Below, piece by piece: positions 1 through 11,914 of a stretch of 64,000 nt of DNA (the first letter of the stretch is position 1; every line of letters starts with the position of its first letter). Under the pieces are notes generated by a model. That model had not been told where the DNA came from. It saw only the letters and a list, made by a program, of their open reading frames with translations, and searched no databases. The stretch spans positions 496,001 to 560,000 of the forward strand of contig BLAL01000246.1 in NCBI GenBank assembly GCA_015698045.1, read 5' to 3'. The position numbers and the translations under genes are program-made. Source of the DNA: Rhizophagus clarus (Eukaryota > Glomeromycota > Glomeromycetes > Glomerales > Glomeraceae).

Positions 1-790
1 AAATACGCATGTTAATAGTCATACATTATAAGTTTTTTGCTGGACTTATAATTTTAGTGTTATGAATTGTAGTATGTCCCATATTTGATTTCCATTTTCA
101 AACTAAGTGATAATTATGTATTTCATTTTAATAAGTATAATTCTAGAAGGTTTAAGTTTAGAATGTCTCACGTATTATATAAGCATAATTCTCGTTCAAT
201 GTGTTCAATATTTATTAATTACTTTTAAACATTTAAAAATTAACATATTAAATCAATCACGAAAAGTAAAATAAATCAAATTTTTTTTTCGCATTAAAAA
301 ATATCATAAAAGATGTGGTAAAATATTATGAGTAAATAAAGTTAATTTTTTATGTAAAATTTTAATTACTTTTAATGGCTAATTTTTTTTTATACAATGG
401 AAAACAATGGAAAATTGACATTTTAATCACTTTTAATAAACAAGTAATGGAATTAATTTTTAAAATTCTATGAATTTATGATGTAATATCATGAATTAAT
501 GAAATCATTTTAATTTAAAAAGGAAAAAATAATTGAAATGGCATAATCAGAATTGTTAGAAAAAATAATTGAATGTCGTAATTAATTGTTAGAAAAAATA
601 ATTGAAATGGTGTAATTAGAATTATTAGAAAAAATGATTGAAATGATGTAATTAGAATTATTAGAAAAAATAATTAAAAAATGAAACTTTCTCATATTTT
701 TTAATTTTTTAATTATATATTTCTTGTCTTATATTCACTCATATATAACAAATTTTTGTTAAATATAACATCACTAAATTTCAAAAATTC
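1..790. other. AT-rich stretch without a gene
   Basis: I see no coding signal here. Positions 520-690 carry a loose repeat in which a motif like TTAGAAAAAATAATTGAAATG recurs about four times. The rest is A/T-rich unique sequence upstream of the broken SANT-like gene. Confidence 0.6.
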
Positions 791-795
791 TAATA

Positions 796-1500
796 ATGTC
801 TTCAAATAACACAAATACATCATCATCAACCTCTCGCGATCCTTCAACCTCATCTCGATATCATATTAATAATGCTAAATCTTTATCTAATCCTACTTCT
901 TCTTGCCGCATCTCCACTGACTAGGTAGAATGGACAGATGAACAAACTGCTGCTCTCATTGAGCAGCGAAGGTCACAAAATTATGAATATTATTACCAAA
1001 TTCTAGGGTGCAGCAGAAAAAAATTCTGGAGATCAGTAGCAGAAAATGTTAATAATACTTGTGGATGTAACTATACAGGACAACAATGCCAGACGAAGTT
1101 CAATGGGTTCATTACTAACTATCGTGTGAGTTAAATATTAATAAATAAAAATTTTTGTAATATTAATGACTTTAAAATATTTTAGGATCAATTATTAGTT
1201 ATTACAAATGACTTTAGAGGCGTGAGGAGTCACTCAGGAGCGGTGTTCTTTGATATAATAAACACCTGCTTCTGGGAGAAACTGGGTAAGAATTCTAATT
1301 GCTTTATATTTATTTAGAATTATGTATTCCAATATTATTTAATATGTTTCTAAATGATCAATTTGTACAAACTTTAATCAGAGTTAGCCAGACTTGAAAT
1401 TAAAGAAATCGAAGGAATAGAAGATGTATGTAAATCATAAAAAAAATTTAATCAAATTATAGATTTTTTTATTGATTTTCTTAATCAATTTATAGCCTAA
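796..1500 (+). pseudogene. SANT/Myb-like DNA-binding family gene, broken
   Basis: A spliced plus-strand gene can be read from the ATG at 796. Exon 1 (796-1125) has a Ser/Thr-rich leader and then a tryptophan-cluster domain (EWTDEQTAALIEQR, FWRSVAENV, TGQQCQTKF). Intron 1 (1126-1185) begins GTGAG and ends TTTTAG. Exon 2 (1186-1285) encodes the end of the domain (SGAVFFDIIN, FWEKL). Intron 2 (1286-1381) leads to a short exon 3 (1382-1425, ELARLEIKEIEGIED) that ends at GTATGT. The arrangement resembles the SANT/MADF-like proteins that are numerous in Glomeromycotina; that is recognition, not a search. Codon 43 (922-924) is TAG just before EWTDEQ; CAG to TAG is the simplest origin. After exon 3 the frame is lost near 1500, where an Asn-rich stretch lies in another frame. 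A second relative lies at 42658. Confidence 0.7.
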
Positions 1501-2201
1501 AGCAACAACAATAGCCAGAATACCATGGATAATAATGATACTATCGATAATAGTAAATACAAAATTTTTTTCCTTTTTTCACCTATGAAATTTTTCTAAA
1601 AATTTTTTCTTTTATTTGATGCTAAACCTTAACTATTAATAGTTTGATACGATAATCAAATAATGCTAAACTTTAATAATTTGATACAAAAATAATGCAA
1701 AACCTTAATAATTGATACAATAAAGCCAACATTTAACAATTAAAGTTTTTTTTGTTAATTCGTTATTAATAAAATTTTAAAGTGATGAAAATTTAATTGT
1801 ACTTGTGTAACCAACTCAGTGAACTTGCCCCTTAAACATTATTGAATTCTACACATTAAATTACATTATTTTTCTATCATCGATTTTCTCTAGCACATTT
1901 AAAATTTCCAATTTAGTATTTTTTCCATTTCTATGATGAAAGAAAAAGCTTTTTCTGGTATAATCCTTTAGTCAAATATATTTTATATCTTTGTGAAATA
2001 GATTCATAAAAGGTTCCTTTCTTCATGTTGACGTATCAGGCCTGTTTTATATAAATATTCCTCCTTTTCTTAAAACTGTTTCCACTTTTCTTCTCCTCTC
2101 TTATAGGTTTGCATTTCTCTGCATGTAGAAATTATGAGTCATGATTTATTTTCTGAAGTATCGATTACAATTATTTATCTCCTTTATTATATCTTATACA
2201 G

Positions 2202-2739
2202 AAATATGAGCTGTCACAAGCTTCACAAATCACAGGCCGTAAAGGCAAAATTGGTACATCATTTCAGAACAAAAATATTGAAGAAAAAGCGAAAGGAAAT
2301 TTATGAAACAGGTGGGTGAATACTACAGCTTTCCGTACATAGTCTGGCCTAGATTTAAGCTTCTAAAATGACTACTGTGAACTCGCCTCTTAGGTTGATG
2401 TTCTTAATGGTCCTGTGAAGTACCTGAATTGTTGGACTATTGGATGCCTAGTCATTGCTTTAACGTGACACTCCTACTGGGTGAGTTGATCATAACTGAC
2501 CCCACTTTCTGCTATTCCTCTTTAATCCTTTCCCTCTGCAGATTATGTTGAGGCTCTTAAAAAAAGAATCAATCAATTAGAAGAGAAGGTAAAAGCCTTG
2601 GAAGAGAAAAAAGATCAGCTTTTTTTTGAAAAGAATAAAGCAATATCAAATATAAATCAAAAGAATGCCAGAATCAGGGTTTTGGAAATGGATCAAGAGC
2701 TAACAAGACATATTGGATCGAAAAAGAAAAGGAATTAGG
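2202..2739 (+). pseudogene. Coiled-coil gene remnant (two exon-like blocks)
   Basis: Two blocks in good codon context are separated by an apparent insert. Block 1 follows an acceptor-like TTATACAG near 2201 and reads KYELSQASQITGRKG and on to a TGA. Block 2 follows TCTGCAG at about 2541 and reads YVEALKKRINQLEEKVKALE, continuing as a Lys/Glu-rich heptad helix to a TAG at 2737-2739. The stretch between them (about 2310-2540) is richer in GC than its surroundings and non-coding. A Ser/Gln linker followed by a C-terminal leucine-zipper-like helix would fit the tail of the SANT-like gene upstream, but the 700-bp gap and the stop in block 1 leave the connection unproven. Confidence 0.45.
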
Positions 2740-3552
2740 TTTGTTATTAAAGTCTATTATCAAATTATATATAATTCTTTATTAAAGTACCTGATGAATC
2801 CTGACCAATTAATTAATTATCAAATAGCAATCTATCTATGAAAAAATCAAAATTATAAACAAACTTATAATAAATTTTTTATCTTCAAATATAAGATGAT
2901 ACTTTTAATTGATAATATAAATGCTAATAAGTGCGAAAAGTGTTTCAATATAATCAATCGATCCTGCAAATAAAGGAAATCATGTATCACATCCTAAATA
3001 AGTTTATATTACCTAATCATTTAATAACTCGCACGTGAAAATCCAATCAGACTTTTGAAAACTTAATAGATCTCACTGAAGGAAATGACAAGGTTGATTT
3101 ATATATATTCATTTTTGCTTTTGGATTAAAAAATTTTTAATAAATAACTAATAATCAAGTTTGTTACTAAGATAGCATAGTAATTTAATTATTATTAGAG
3201 AAATTGTTGATTTTATAATTTTTTATTTTAGCATTAACGTAAATAATCTTTAAATCATTAAAATAACAACTGAAATTTCATTCTTTTTTAAAAATTCATA
3301 AATATCTTCTGCGGTCTTGCTTTCACCAATGGATATAGCAAATATTTTATGTAATGAAGAAATGACTAAAATTTTGGTTAAAATTAACCAATAAAATTAT
3401 ATTGATCCTTATGCATGATGTAATAAAAATCGCTTTGATTATATGCATGTGATATCTAAAAATAACTAAAATTTGGTTTATTAATGCGTGATTTTTTTTT
3501 TGTTTATTTTTTAAAAATACACTTCTCTCTTCTTAAAAATATTATATTTGTC
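2740..3552. other. AT-rich spacer
   Basis: No open frame, inverted repeat or tandem repeat of note was seen. It precedes the duplicated segment at 3560. Confidence 0.5.
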
Positions 3553-3559
3553 TTATATT

Positions 3560-3884
3560 TTAACATTTTACGATATTTTCTTCTTTTTTCTTTTATCCAA
3601 GTATACTTTACTTATCTTTTACAATATTAACAATACTTTGGTATATTAGTTTATATATTTGATATAGCCACCAACATGAAGACCATTCGCCAAAAAATGT
3701 ATAAGACAAAAAAATAAATAGTGAAGCCAAATATTACTATTTTAACACTTTACGATATTTTCTTCTTCTCGCTTTTATCCAAGTATACTTTACTTATCTT
3801 TTACAATATTAACAGTACTTTGGTATTTTAGTTTATATATTCGATATAATCGTTAACACAAAGACTGTTTGCCAAAAAACATAT
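3560..3884 (+). repeat. Direct duplication of about 170 bp; copy 2 split by a piggyBac element
   Basis: Copy 1 (about 3560-3728) and copy 2 (about 3741-3884, resuming at 7253-7290) share long stretches such as TTTTATCCAAGTATACTTTA and ATTAACARTACTTTGGTAT. Copy 1 runs uninterrupted through GCCAAAAAATGTATAAGACA. Copy 2 reads GCCAAAAAACATAT, then the transposon, then ATAAGACAAAAAAAC. Copy 1 therefore serves as a natural empty site for the piggyBac insertion. Confidence 0.75.
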
Positions 3885-6800
3885 CCCTTAAATGGTAAAA
3901 CCTCGCAAGCAAATTTGCCTGCAATTTTACCCAAATTTTAGTTCTCATATATTTTTAGAAATATTAAGGGTAGAGGGATCGATATGGCTGATTATATGGC
4001 TAAAAAAAAAATCATTTTTTTTTTTACTTCGCTACAAGGAAAACTCACTCAATATTTTATGAAAAACTGTTTAAAAGTATTCTTTAAAAAGCTAGAGTTT
4101 CTGTCTTTCAAATAAACTTTAGTAAAGTATAATACAAATAAGGCTTATAACGAAATATTATACTATGAAGTCGTCATTAAGTTGCGAAACTCCTATGGTA
4201 AGTTGCGAATCACCTAGAAAACATATCTTCAAATTAACTTTAAACTTATGAAACCTTACAAGTTAATAGTATAATAAAAAAGAATATTTATGTCAAAAAA
4301 TCATTGTGCATTTACTTATTCAAATAAAATTTTTTATTAATGCCATTTTATTTTTTTATTATTAGTCATATTTGATTTTAAAAGTCTAAATACATTCAAA
4401 AAGACTAATAGCAAATGGTTAAACACTTTAATAAATAAATGAAGCGCATGTTTATACTCTTTTTAAATGTGTATTTAACAAAATAGAAATCATAAATTTT
4501 GCTCATTTTGGGTCACGTGACGATCTACATTTTTTAGTCTAAAATCATATATATGTTGTGGCGTAGATACACTCTACCCTTAATGCTACCTTAATAAAAA
4601 TTTTTTTCCAAATCGTTTGAATTTTATATCACGTGATTATGATCATCATTTTCTAGTTTACATATTAGAACGTTTAATTAATCACCGATCAAAGTTTGCA
4701 CTTTTCATTAATAGCCGTTTTTTAAAAAATTTTGCATATATTTTTGGCAAACTCATTGGGGTTTGGTTATAACCTGTTAAACCTTAATAATAAAATGCAG
4801 AGTAGTTTATGAGAAATAATTTTTATTATTTGAGTTTTTAAGATTTAAAAATAAGATTTTGAAATTACATAATAGTTTAAAAAAAAGAATAATTTTTGTA
4901 AAATTCATAAAAAAAGTGCAATGCAAATATTATGAAAATTAACTAATTTTAAATGGAAAAAATAAAAATAAAACTTTATTTTTAGTCATCATCTTCCCTA
5001 TATGTATGAAAATCTTTAAAACAATTACTTCTTTCCTTATTACAACATAAGGCTAAATCATATTTTATGCAATATAATTATGATTGAGGCGGATTTTTTG
5101 CTGCTTTTTCTTGATTTTTTTTTACTAAATATTTACACCATACACAACTACTTCTTGTTTCTCTCCATTCAGGATAATGACCTTCTGGAAATAATCTTAT
5201 TATAGGAAGCTCATATTTTGTTGTAACATATTGCTGCTTTTTAGTAGAATCAACGTAAATAAACTTAAATTGATTTGTTAATTCATCAACTTGGTTTCGT
5301 GTATGTGGTTTTTTTTCACTTTCTTTTAAACTTTCTTCAATTAAATCCCATACTATTTGTAATCTAAAATCCTTATGATTAATATTTGTATTAACTTTTT
5401 TTAATATTAAATATGAATTAACTAATGCAGTATCTAAAAGCCAAAAAAACAGTGGCATCCATGTTCTTCGTACTGGTAGCTGAGTTTCATAATACCCTCG
5501 TAATTGATCAGCAATATCTACTCCACCCATGAAGTGGTTATAGTCATCAATTATAACAGGAATTGGTAAAGTTTTTTTACTTAAAATTCCAAAAATTGTT
5601 TGAACTTTAGCTGCATTTGTGCTTGTCTCTCGTGGTCGATGTCGTACTCTTTCTATCTGATTTTCATTTTCATTATCAATCTGATGAATAGTAGAAAGCA
5701 TCGTCACTGGGCCATTGTCCATCCACAAAATGGCTAATACATTGTCAACAACCACCCCCAGAAAGTGTGTCCCAATCTAATTTTTTATTTACTTTAAAAA
5801 CCTTTAGAAAATTAGCACTATTTATATGAACAGTTCCATATGCTCCTATTTTTTTTTCACGCAAGTATTTGAAAAGTTTGATACTAGAAAAATAATTATC
5901 CATATAGATATTGAATGATTTATCTTCTATTGGTAATTGAGATGTAAGATGATATACTTCATTTCCTACTTTACTTAAATCTGATACTTGCTGGATTTCT
6001 GGGTGGGTTTGAATTCTGGAGGTAAAAATAAAAGTATATGTATAGCCAGCATCACAAAGAGAAAGAATCTTGTAACCTTTTGAAATAGGTTTATTTTTAA
6101 TTCTTACAGTATGAGCGCTTCTTCCAGAAAATCTTGCAATCATTTCATCAATAGAAACGTTTGAAGATGGTATACAAATTGTTTTGAAAACTGTTCAGAT
6201 ATGAGTTGCTAAAGGATCTACCTTTGAATACCAAAACTCAGGCGGAATAGTACAATCTGAAATATGCATGAAACGTTTAATCTAAATATATCAATAAACA
6301 GTTTTAATAAAATTTAATTAATTTAATAAAAATATTAAATTAAATAATAAAATTAAAATACCTGTTCAAAACGAATTAAAGACATAAAAGTAGTAATTTT
6401 ATGCTCAGAAAATTTACTATCCTTATTCCAATAATCTCAGATACTAGGTAATTTAAAAACACCAACATATATTAATATTGCTAACCAAATTTTAAATTCT
6501 TTCGTTGTTAATTCTTTCCAATCACGCCCTTCTCCTGCATTCTTTACATATGCATATTTATTTGTATTTTTAACAATTATTTCTATTTGTTCAAGAGAAA
6601 AAAAAAGAGAAAATATAGAATAAGGTGATGGTGAAAGGAGGAAATCTCTAGATAAATTTATTTTAAATTCATGTAAAGGTCTAACATGTTGAAAAGCATT
6701 AAAAAAAGGTGGAGGTGGAAGTTGTGCAATTTGTTCACCATTATTATTATCTCTTTCACTATTATTATTTCTACCTCCACCTCTACTTCTACCTCTTCCT

Positions 6801-7252
6801 CTTCCTCTACCTCTATTACTACCTCTGCCTTGAATATTCTCTTCATGAATTTCTTCAAAATTATCAAAATTTTCGATATCGTCATCATTTTCATTAGTAA
6901 TATTGTGAATATTTCTTGCAAAATCAACAACAAACAAATCTTGCTCATCATATTCAATAGTATCATGGTAAAAATAAAAAAAATAAGTAAATATAACGTT
7001 AGGAATAAAAAAAAATGCAAAACTCTGAAAACTCCAAAATTCTGAAGTTTTGATCAGCATTTTTACAAATTAATTTCTGGTTTAATTTTTGCCAAACAGC
7101 CAGATTTTTAACTATATATTTAATGGCCATATGTTGATCAATAATGTGGTAAAATTTTATAAAATTCTGGCTTTTATTAAAAAAGTTTTATATAGCTGGT
7201 GTTACTTTTTTTTTAAATTGCAAGCAAATTTGCCTGCATTATCGTTTAAGGG
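3885..7252. mobile_element. piggyBac-like DNA transposon
   Basis: The element is 3368 bp. Its left end reads CCCTTAAATGGTAAAACC and its right end, read inward, CCCTTAAACGATAATGC. Each end carries TTAA (3888-3891 and 7246-7249), the piggyBac target, plus a subterminal quasi-palindrome GCAAGCAAATTTGCCTGC. The duplicated host segment outside is interrupted exactly at these ends. Taking TTAA as the duplication, the inward sequences are only partly inverted. Taking CCC as the terminus, the empty-site comparison suggests a 2-bp AT duplication instead. The only coding content is a dead minus-strand transposase (5078-7060). Positions 4510 and 4627 hold TCACGTGA-type E-boxes. Confidence 0.75.
5078..7060 (-). 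pseudogene. piggyBac transposase, frameshifted and stop-ridden
   Basis: Three colinear pieces can be read. The N-terminal piece (7060-6437) has an acidic region, an RG-rich tract (GRGSNRGRGRGRG) and the start of the catalytic domain (DWKELTTKEFKIWLAILIY). It ends at TGA 6437-6439, after which DYWNKD continues in frame. An intron (about 6283-6361) leads to IKRFMHISDCTIPPEFWYSK, then TGA 6195-6197, then the family motif SIDEMIARFSGRS, KPISKGYKILSLCDAGY and YMDNYFSSIKLF. At about 5745-5755 a run of five Gs shifts the frame. The last piece has DNGPVTMLST, YNHFMGGVDIADQLRGYY and a C-terminal Cys pair (SCVWCKYL). Order and motifs match DDE_Tnp_1_7 piggyBac transposases. Two stops and one frameshift mean it cannot make active protein. 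Confidence 0.85.
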
Positions 7253-7299
7253 ATAAGACAAAAAAACTACTTTTAAATAAATAGTGAAGTCATTAAGCA

Positions 7300-7900
7300 G
7301 GTATGAAAATGGGATATACGCATATTTTTCATATTTTTTTGGACTCTACCATATTCATTAAGTCTACTGGTTCTGTAGGAGGGATTGGTTATGTACTTTC
7401 TTTACAATAGGGTGTAGTTTGAATCTTTCTTTGTTAGACTGTGATATTACTTAAGGGGGTTAGAATGTATTCTCAAATGCTATGTTCAAATTGCTGAATA
7501 TATTTAAAGCTTTCTTTTGTAATATTTGTTTAGCCTAGAGAAAAATGTTATGAAATAGGGCTGAATATTTTATGATATTTTCTGCCACCAATTACTTTGT
7601 CTGGGGTGGCATCAGTTGTAGCAGCCAGCATTTTTTTTTTATAATATTATATTTTAAGAATTAACACTTTTAAAATTTAAAGAGCTAACGTTAAAAATAT
7701 TATCATTTTTATTTTTTCTCAAAATCCCAGAGATTACTTGCTCTAACTATTATCCCAAGGTTATGTATTAAATTTAAATTTTAAATATATTTTATAAAGA
7801 GTATATTATATTAATTATAATTGTTTTTTTTATATTTTTTATTTTTTTAAATTTACCCTTAGCGATTGGATCCTACTTATGTATAGAATAAAAGGAATAA
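7300..7900. other. AT-rich stretch without a gene
   Basis: Sequence downstream of the piggyBac insertion. It contains no open frame or repeat of note. Confidence 0.5.
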
Positions 7901-7919
7901 AGATGTATTCACTCATCAC

Positions 7920-8115
7920 ATGAAAAGAAAAAAAAGAAAAAGGAAAATGTGACCCCCTTTTGTTTTCCCTTCAGTTTTTGTTTCTTTTTCCTTTTATTTT
8001 ACTTTCTTCATCTCCCTTTCTTTTCGTTTCATCTTTTTCCATCAATATTCTTTATTATTTCTTTTTGATCTTATCTCCTTTTTTCTTTTCGCCTTTATTT
8101 TGTTTCTATTTTGTT
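7920..8115. repeat. Purine tract followed by pyrimidine tract
   Basis: An A/G-only run at 7921-7946 is followed by about 160 bp that is almost wholly C/T (TTTTCCTTTTATTTTACTTT and similar). There is no coding support. Its composition resembles the tracts at 50.5 kb and 54.3 kb. Confidence 0.7.
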
Positions 8116-8249
8116 TTCATTATTTATCATATCTGACCCATCTACTCTATTCACATTGAATATTACTTCACTTCTCAGATGTTATTATTCTGTTAGGTGT
8201 GCATTTTAGTAGACGTTAGTAAACCTGTATGGTGGAAGCGTGATCAGAA

Positions 8250-8340
8250 ACTCTAGGGAGAAAACTAAAACTAAAACCAAAACTAAACCAAAACTAAAAC
8301 CAAAAACAAAACCAAAGCTACTAAAACTAAAACCCTAGAG
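8250..8340. repeat. AAACTAAAACC microsatellite bounded by an inverted CTCTAGGG
   Basis: About 65 bp of AAACTA/AAACCA repeats lie between CTCTAGGG (about 8251) and CCCTAGAG (about 8331). In single strand the two octamers would pair and hold the repeat in the loop. The units vary and are not a clean telomeric repeat. Confidence 0.6.
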
Positions 8341-8397
8341 TACTGCGTAAAGATCTACTAGGAATCAGTACCTAATGTTGAACGGACACCTTTATTT

Positions 8398-8470
8398 TTT
8401 TATTATTATTATTAATATAAATTATTATTATTATTATTATTAATGTAAATTATTATTATAATGTAATAAA
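8398..8470. repeat. (ATT)n microsatellite
   Basis: ATT/AAT triplets run almost without interruption, with an internal TAATGTAAAT variation. Confidence 0.8.
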
Positions 8471-8484
8471 TATAAAATCATTTT

Positions 8485-8885
8485 TTGTGATATAATTTAT
8501 GAACTTACTATGATGTAGTTATGATATTAAATAAATGTTATAATACTTTAGTGACATTAATTTAATATTAATATGATATTTCTATAATATAGTTATGATG
8601 TCAAGTAAATGTAAAAATATTTTCGTAATATTAATTTGATATTAATATGATATCACTACGATATGGTTACGATAACGAATAAATGTTATGATAATACTTT
8701 GCAATATTAATTCGATGTTAATATGTTATCTTTACGATATAATTATAATATCGAATAAATGTTATAATACTTTGGCAATGTTAATTCGATGTTAATATGT
8801 TATCTTTACGATATAGTTATGATATCAAATAAATGTAAAAACATTTTCGTAATATTAATTTGATGTTAATATGATATCTTTATCA
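8485..8885 (+). repeat. Minisatellite, about 80-bp unit, about five copies
   Basis: Each unit contains GATATAGTTATGATATCAAA, then TAAATGTTATAATACTTT, then TTAATTTGATGTTAATATG. Copies differ mostly by single substitutions. One and a half further copies sit alone at 10300-10415. Confidence 0.8.
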
Positions 8886-10295
8886 ATCACCGCGCATGTA
8901 ACATGTAGATCATTTTCATATTAAAAGAAATTTGTGTAACTATAATTGAGTTACTTCATTTTATAATTAACCATCAATTTTAATATGCAACTCCTATACA
9001 AATTAAGTAATATCATAGATTGTCATGTGCTTTATCAGTTTTTAAAACTAATTGTCCATTTTTACAATTATTTTTTTTTCTTTGCATATACGTGAAATTT
9101 ATGTTTAAAAACTACTATTTTTTGAGATCTTTATAAAAGTATGGATAAACACATAATGTTAATAGCAAAAATATATGTAATTTTACACGAGGAGAAAGAT
9201 TTTCTAAGGTTATAAGGGCAGTTTTTCAATTAGTTTTTGTATAAATACAAAAAAACTGTTTTTTTTAAAAAAAAAAAAGATTTTTTGTGTCATAAAATTT
9301 TAAAAAAAAATTTTTAACTAATAATTTTTAGCCATAAATTTACAAAAGAAACAACTTTTATTAAGGTAATAGTGCTGGTTATCTAACTAGATTTTTAGTT
9401 ATTATTGAATCTATTAATATTTTTCTGTTTATTAATATAAAATAATGACAAATTTTTATTTATTATTAGTAAACAAAAGGAGAATAACGTTATTAAGCTC
9501 ATTTTTAGGTAATATATTTATTTTTAACTAAAAAATAATACAAAATTTTCATTGTTTTTAACCAATTTATTTCTGTCCAATTATATTTAAATATTAGATT
9601 TTTATTGTAAAAAAAATATTTTTTAATATTTAATTATTCTTAAAATTAATGGGTAATTTATTTTACAGTTAAAACTACTAAAATAATAAAGAAATTTTAC
9701 AATTTAATTATATAAATAAAATAAAAAGCAAAAAAATTTTCTTTAATGAATTTAAATTATATTTATTGTATTAAAAAATTATTTAGATTTATGCATTTTA
9801 ATTTTTTACCTGTTATATAATGATATAAAATATTTTCTATATTAATTTAAATTTTTATAATATTCATTATGGTTGACAAATAACAAGTTTTTTGCATTAA
9901 TTTTTTATTTTTAATGAAAAAAATACATCAACTTCTAACTAAGATCCAACTTGAAAAACAAAATGTATTTGAAAAAATTTTTTAATAAACACTTAGGGGC
10001 CATTTGGAAGTTTCATTTCCCATATTTAGTTTTGAGAGTTATTTTGTATAAATGAAGTGTTATATTTGGCCTGAAATTTTCAATTTTAACCAAATTTAGG
10101 CTGAAATTATAATTTTGACCAGAATTAAGGAAATTTCAGCCAGAATTATAAATTCAAAAATCGTTAATTTAACTAATTAAATAAATTTTGGTTGATTTTA
10201 AACTTTACATATGTGTTATATGTTGGAAGAGGATGCTGTATCAAAAATTTTATTATGTTAACTATAATAAAGCAAATTAAGGGGTTACATGCACA
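8886..10295. other. AT-rich stretch without a gene
   Basis: Very A/T-rich, with homopolymer runs near 9255-9320. No coding evidence. Two isolated motifs (GAAATTTCAGCC and GTTGATTTTAAAC, near 10130-10200) recur weakly. Confidence 0.5.
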
Positions 10296-10299
10296 GTGA

Positions 10300-10415
10300 T
10301 TATTATGATATAGTTACGATATCAAATAAATGTTATAATACTTTGGCAATGTTAATTTGATATTAATACGTTATTGCTATGATATAGTTACAATATTAAA
10401 TAAATGTCGTATAGT
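10300..10415 (+). repeat. Displaced copies of the 8.5-kb minisatellite
   Basis: The block contains GATATAGTTACGATATCAAA, TAAATGTTATAATACTTTGG and TTAATTTGATATTAATACG. It matches the array at 8485-8885 in the same orientation, 1.4 kb away. Confidence 0.75.
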
Positions 10416-10514
10416 GATCACAGAGATATCGAACTAATCAATATTAAATAAACATAGTTAAGATTAACTTAATAACGTCAATTTGATTTTTTGTTAAAAT
10501 ATCACAACCCTATA

Positions 10515-10930
10515 AAAAATATGAATACAGTTATTATACAGTATTACCGTATTTTGTGAACAGTATTATTACAGTATGAATACAGTATGATTAAAGTATT
10601 ATAGCAGTATTTTCACATACGATATATATTCAGTATTTTGCACACTGTATCATATATATGGTATTTTTAAATATAAAGATTTGTATACTTTATACTTATA
10701 TACAGTATAATATTACAGTTTATAACGTATGTTTTATACTGGTGGTTATTTATAAACAGTATAATATTCCAGTTTATAACGTATACTTTACACTGGTAAT
10801 TACTTGCAAACAGTATAATATTTCAGTTTATAAACAGTATAATTTTCCAGTTTATAACGTATATTTTATACAGGTGTTTATTTATAAATAGTATAATATT
10901 CCAGTTTGTAATGTACGTTTTGTACTAAAA
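10515..10930 (+). repeat. CAGTATAATATT minisatellite
   Basis: After an ACAGTAT-rich lead-in (10515-10640), a roughly 65-bp unit with CAGTATAATATTCCAGTTTA and TAACGTATRYTTTATACTGG repeats about four to five times. The open frame across 10658-10891 simply translates the repeat (YKQYNIPVYNVYF) and I do not regard it as a gene. Confidence 0.8.
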
Positions 10931-11910
10931 ATTATATTATTATTCTTAATACATTATTATTTATTATTTGAATTAAAATATAATAATATGATAAAGAAAT
11001 AATTAAAATAATAAATACAAATAAAAGAAGGAAAACAACAATTATTAATAATAAAAAAAGATATAATTAGTAATAATAAATGAAAAATATAGTTAGTAAC
11101 AATAAAAATATGATAAAGTTAATAGCGACAAAAAAAGATAAAATTAGTAGTAAAAGAAATACAGTTAGTAATGATAAAAGAAAATAAAATTAGTAGTAAT
11201 AAAAAAAAATGATACAAATAGTATAAATAATAAAGACCAAAAAATAAAGAAAACAAAACATCTGTACTTATTTTATTAAATTATACAAACATGTTTCATG
11301 ATTTTAAAAAGATAATAGAAAGAACAATAATCAGATAAAATTAATTATATTTAAAGGTAAAAAATTATGCGAACACCAAATATTTTATTTTTTTGTGTAA
11401 AGTATTCCTATTAAAACAACTTTTTGTTTAATAAAATTTCTTTTATAATAAAATAAAAATAAATATATGTAATATTTAAATAATAACTTAAATAAAAGAA
11501 GAAAGTAATGAATAAAAAAAAATAAGAGATAAGAGAAAACCAGGATAAAAGAAAAACTATTTTTCAATCTTATGTACACAAATAATAACAAATGATCTGC
11601 AATCACGTGATATTTATCCAATCATAATCTTATACTATATAATTAGTAATTAAATCGCATTTTTTATATTTATATATCTAATATGTACATTTTTTTAAAA
11701 TCTTACACATTTGTATATCATCAAATTACTAACACACGTTCAATACACATTCAATACATTTAACAAAATTTGGCTGAAATCAATAAATTTTTACCAGGAT
11801 TATCAATACAGATTGAACATAATTTCAAACATAACTTTAATTACTTAAAATTTGATTTAATCATGCAAATACAAAATTAATAATTGCAAATAACTATTGG
11901 TATTTTATTG
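10931..11910. other. AT-rich stretch without a gene
   Basis: A/T-rich and non-coding. The frame on the minus strand at 11385-11621 is a low-complexity Phe/Leu/Tyr product of poly-A/T sequence. ATCACGTGAT at about 11604 is the only distinct motif. Confidence 0.5.
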
Positions 11911-11914
11911 TATT

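Noticed and set aside
6658..7045. Frames overlapping the piggyBac N-terminus on both strands
   Set aside because: Low-complexity shadows of the RG-rich and acidic coding part.
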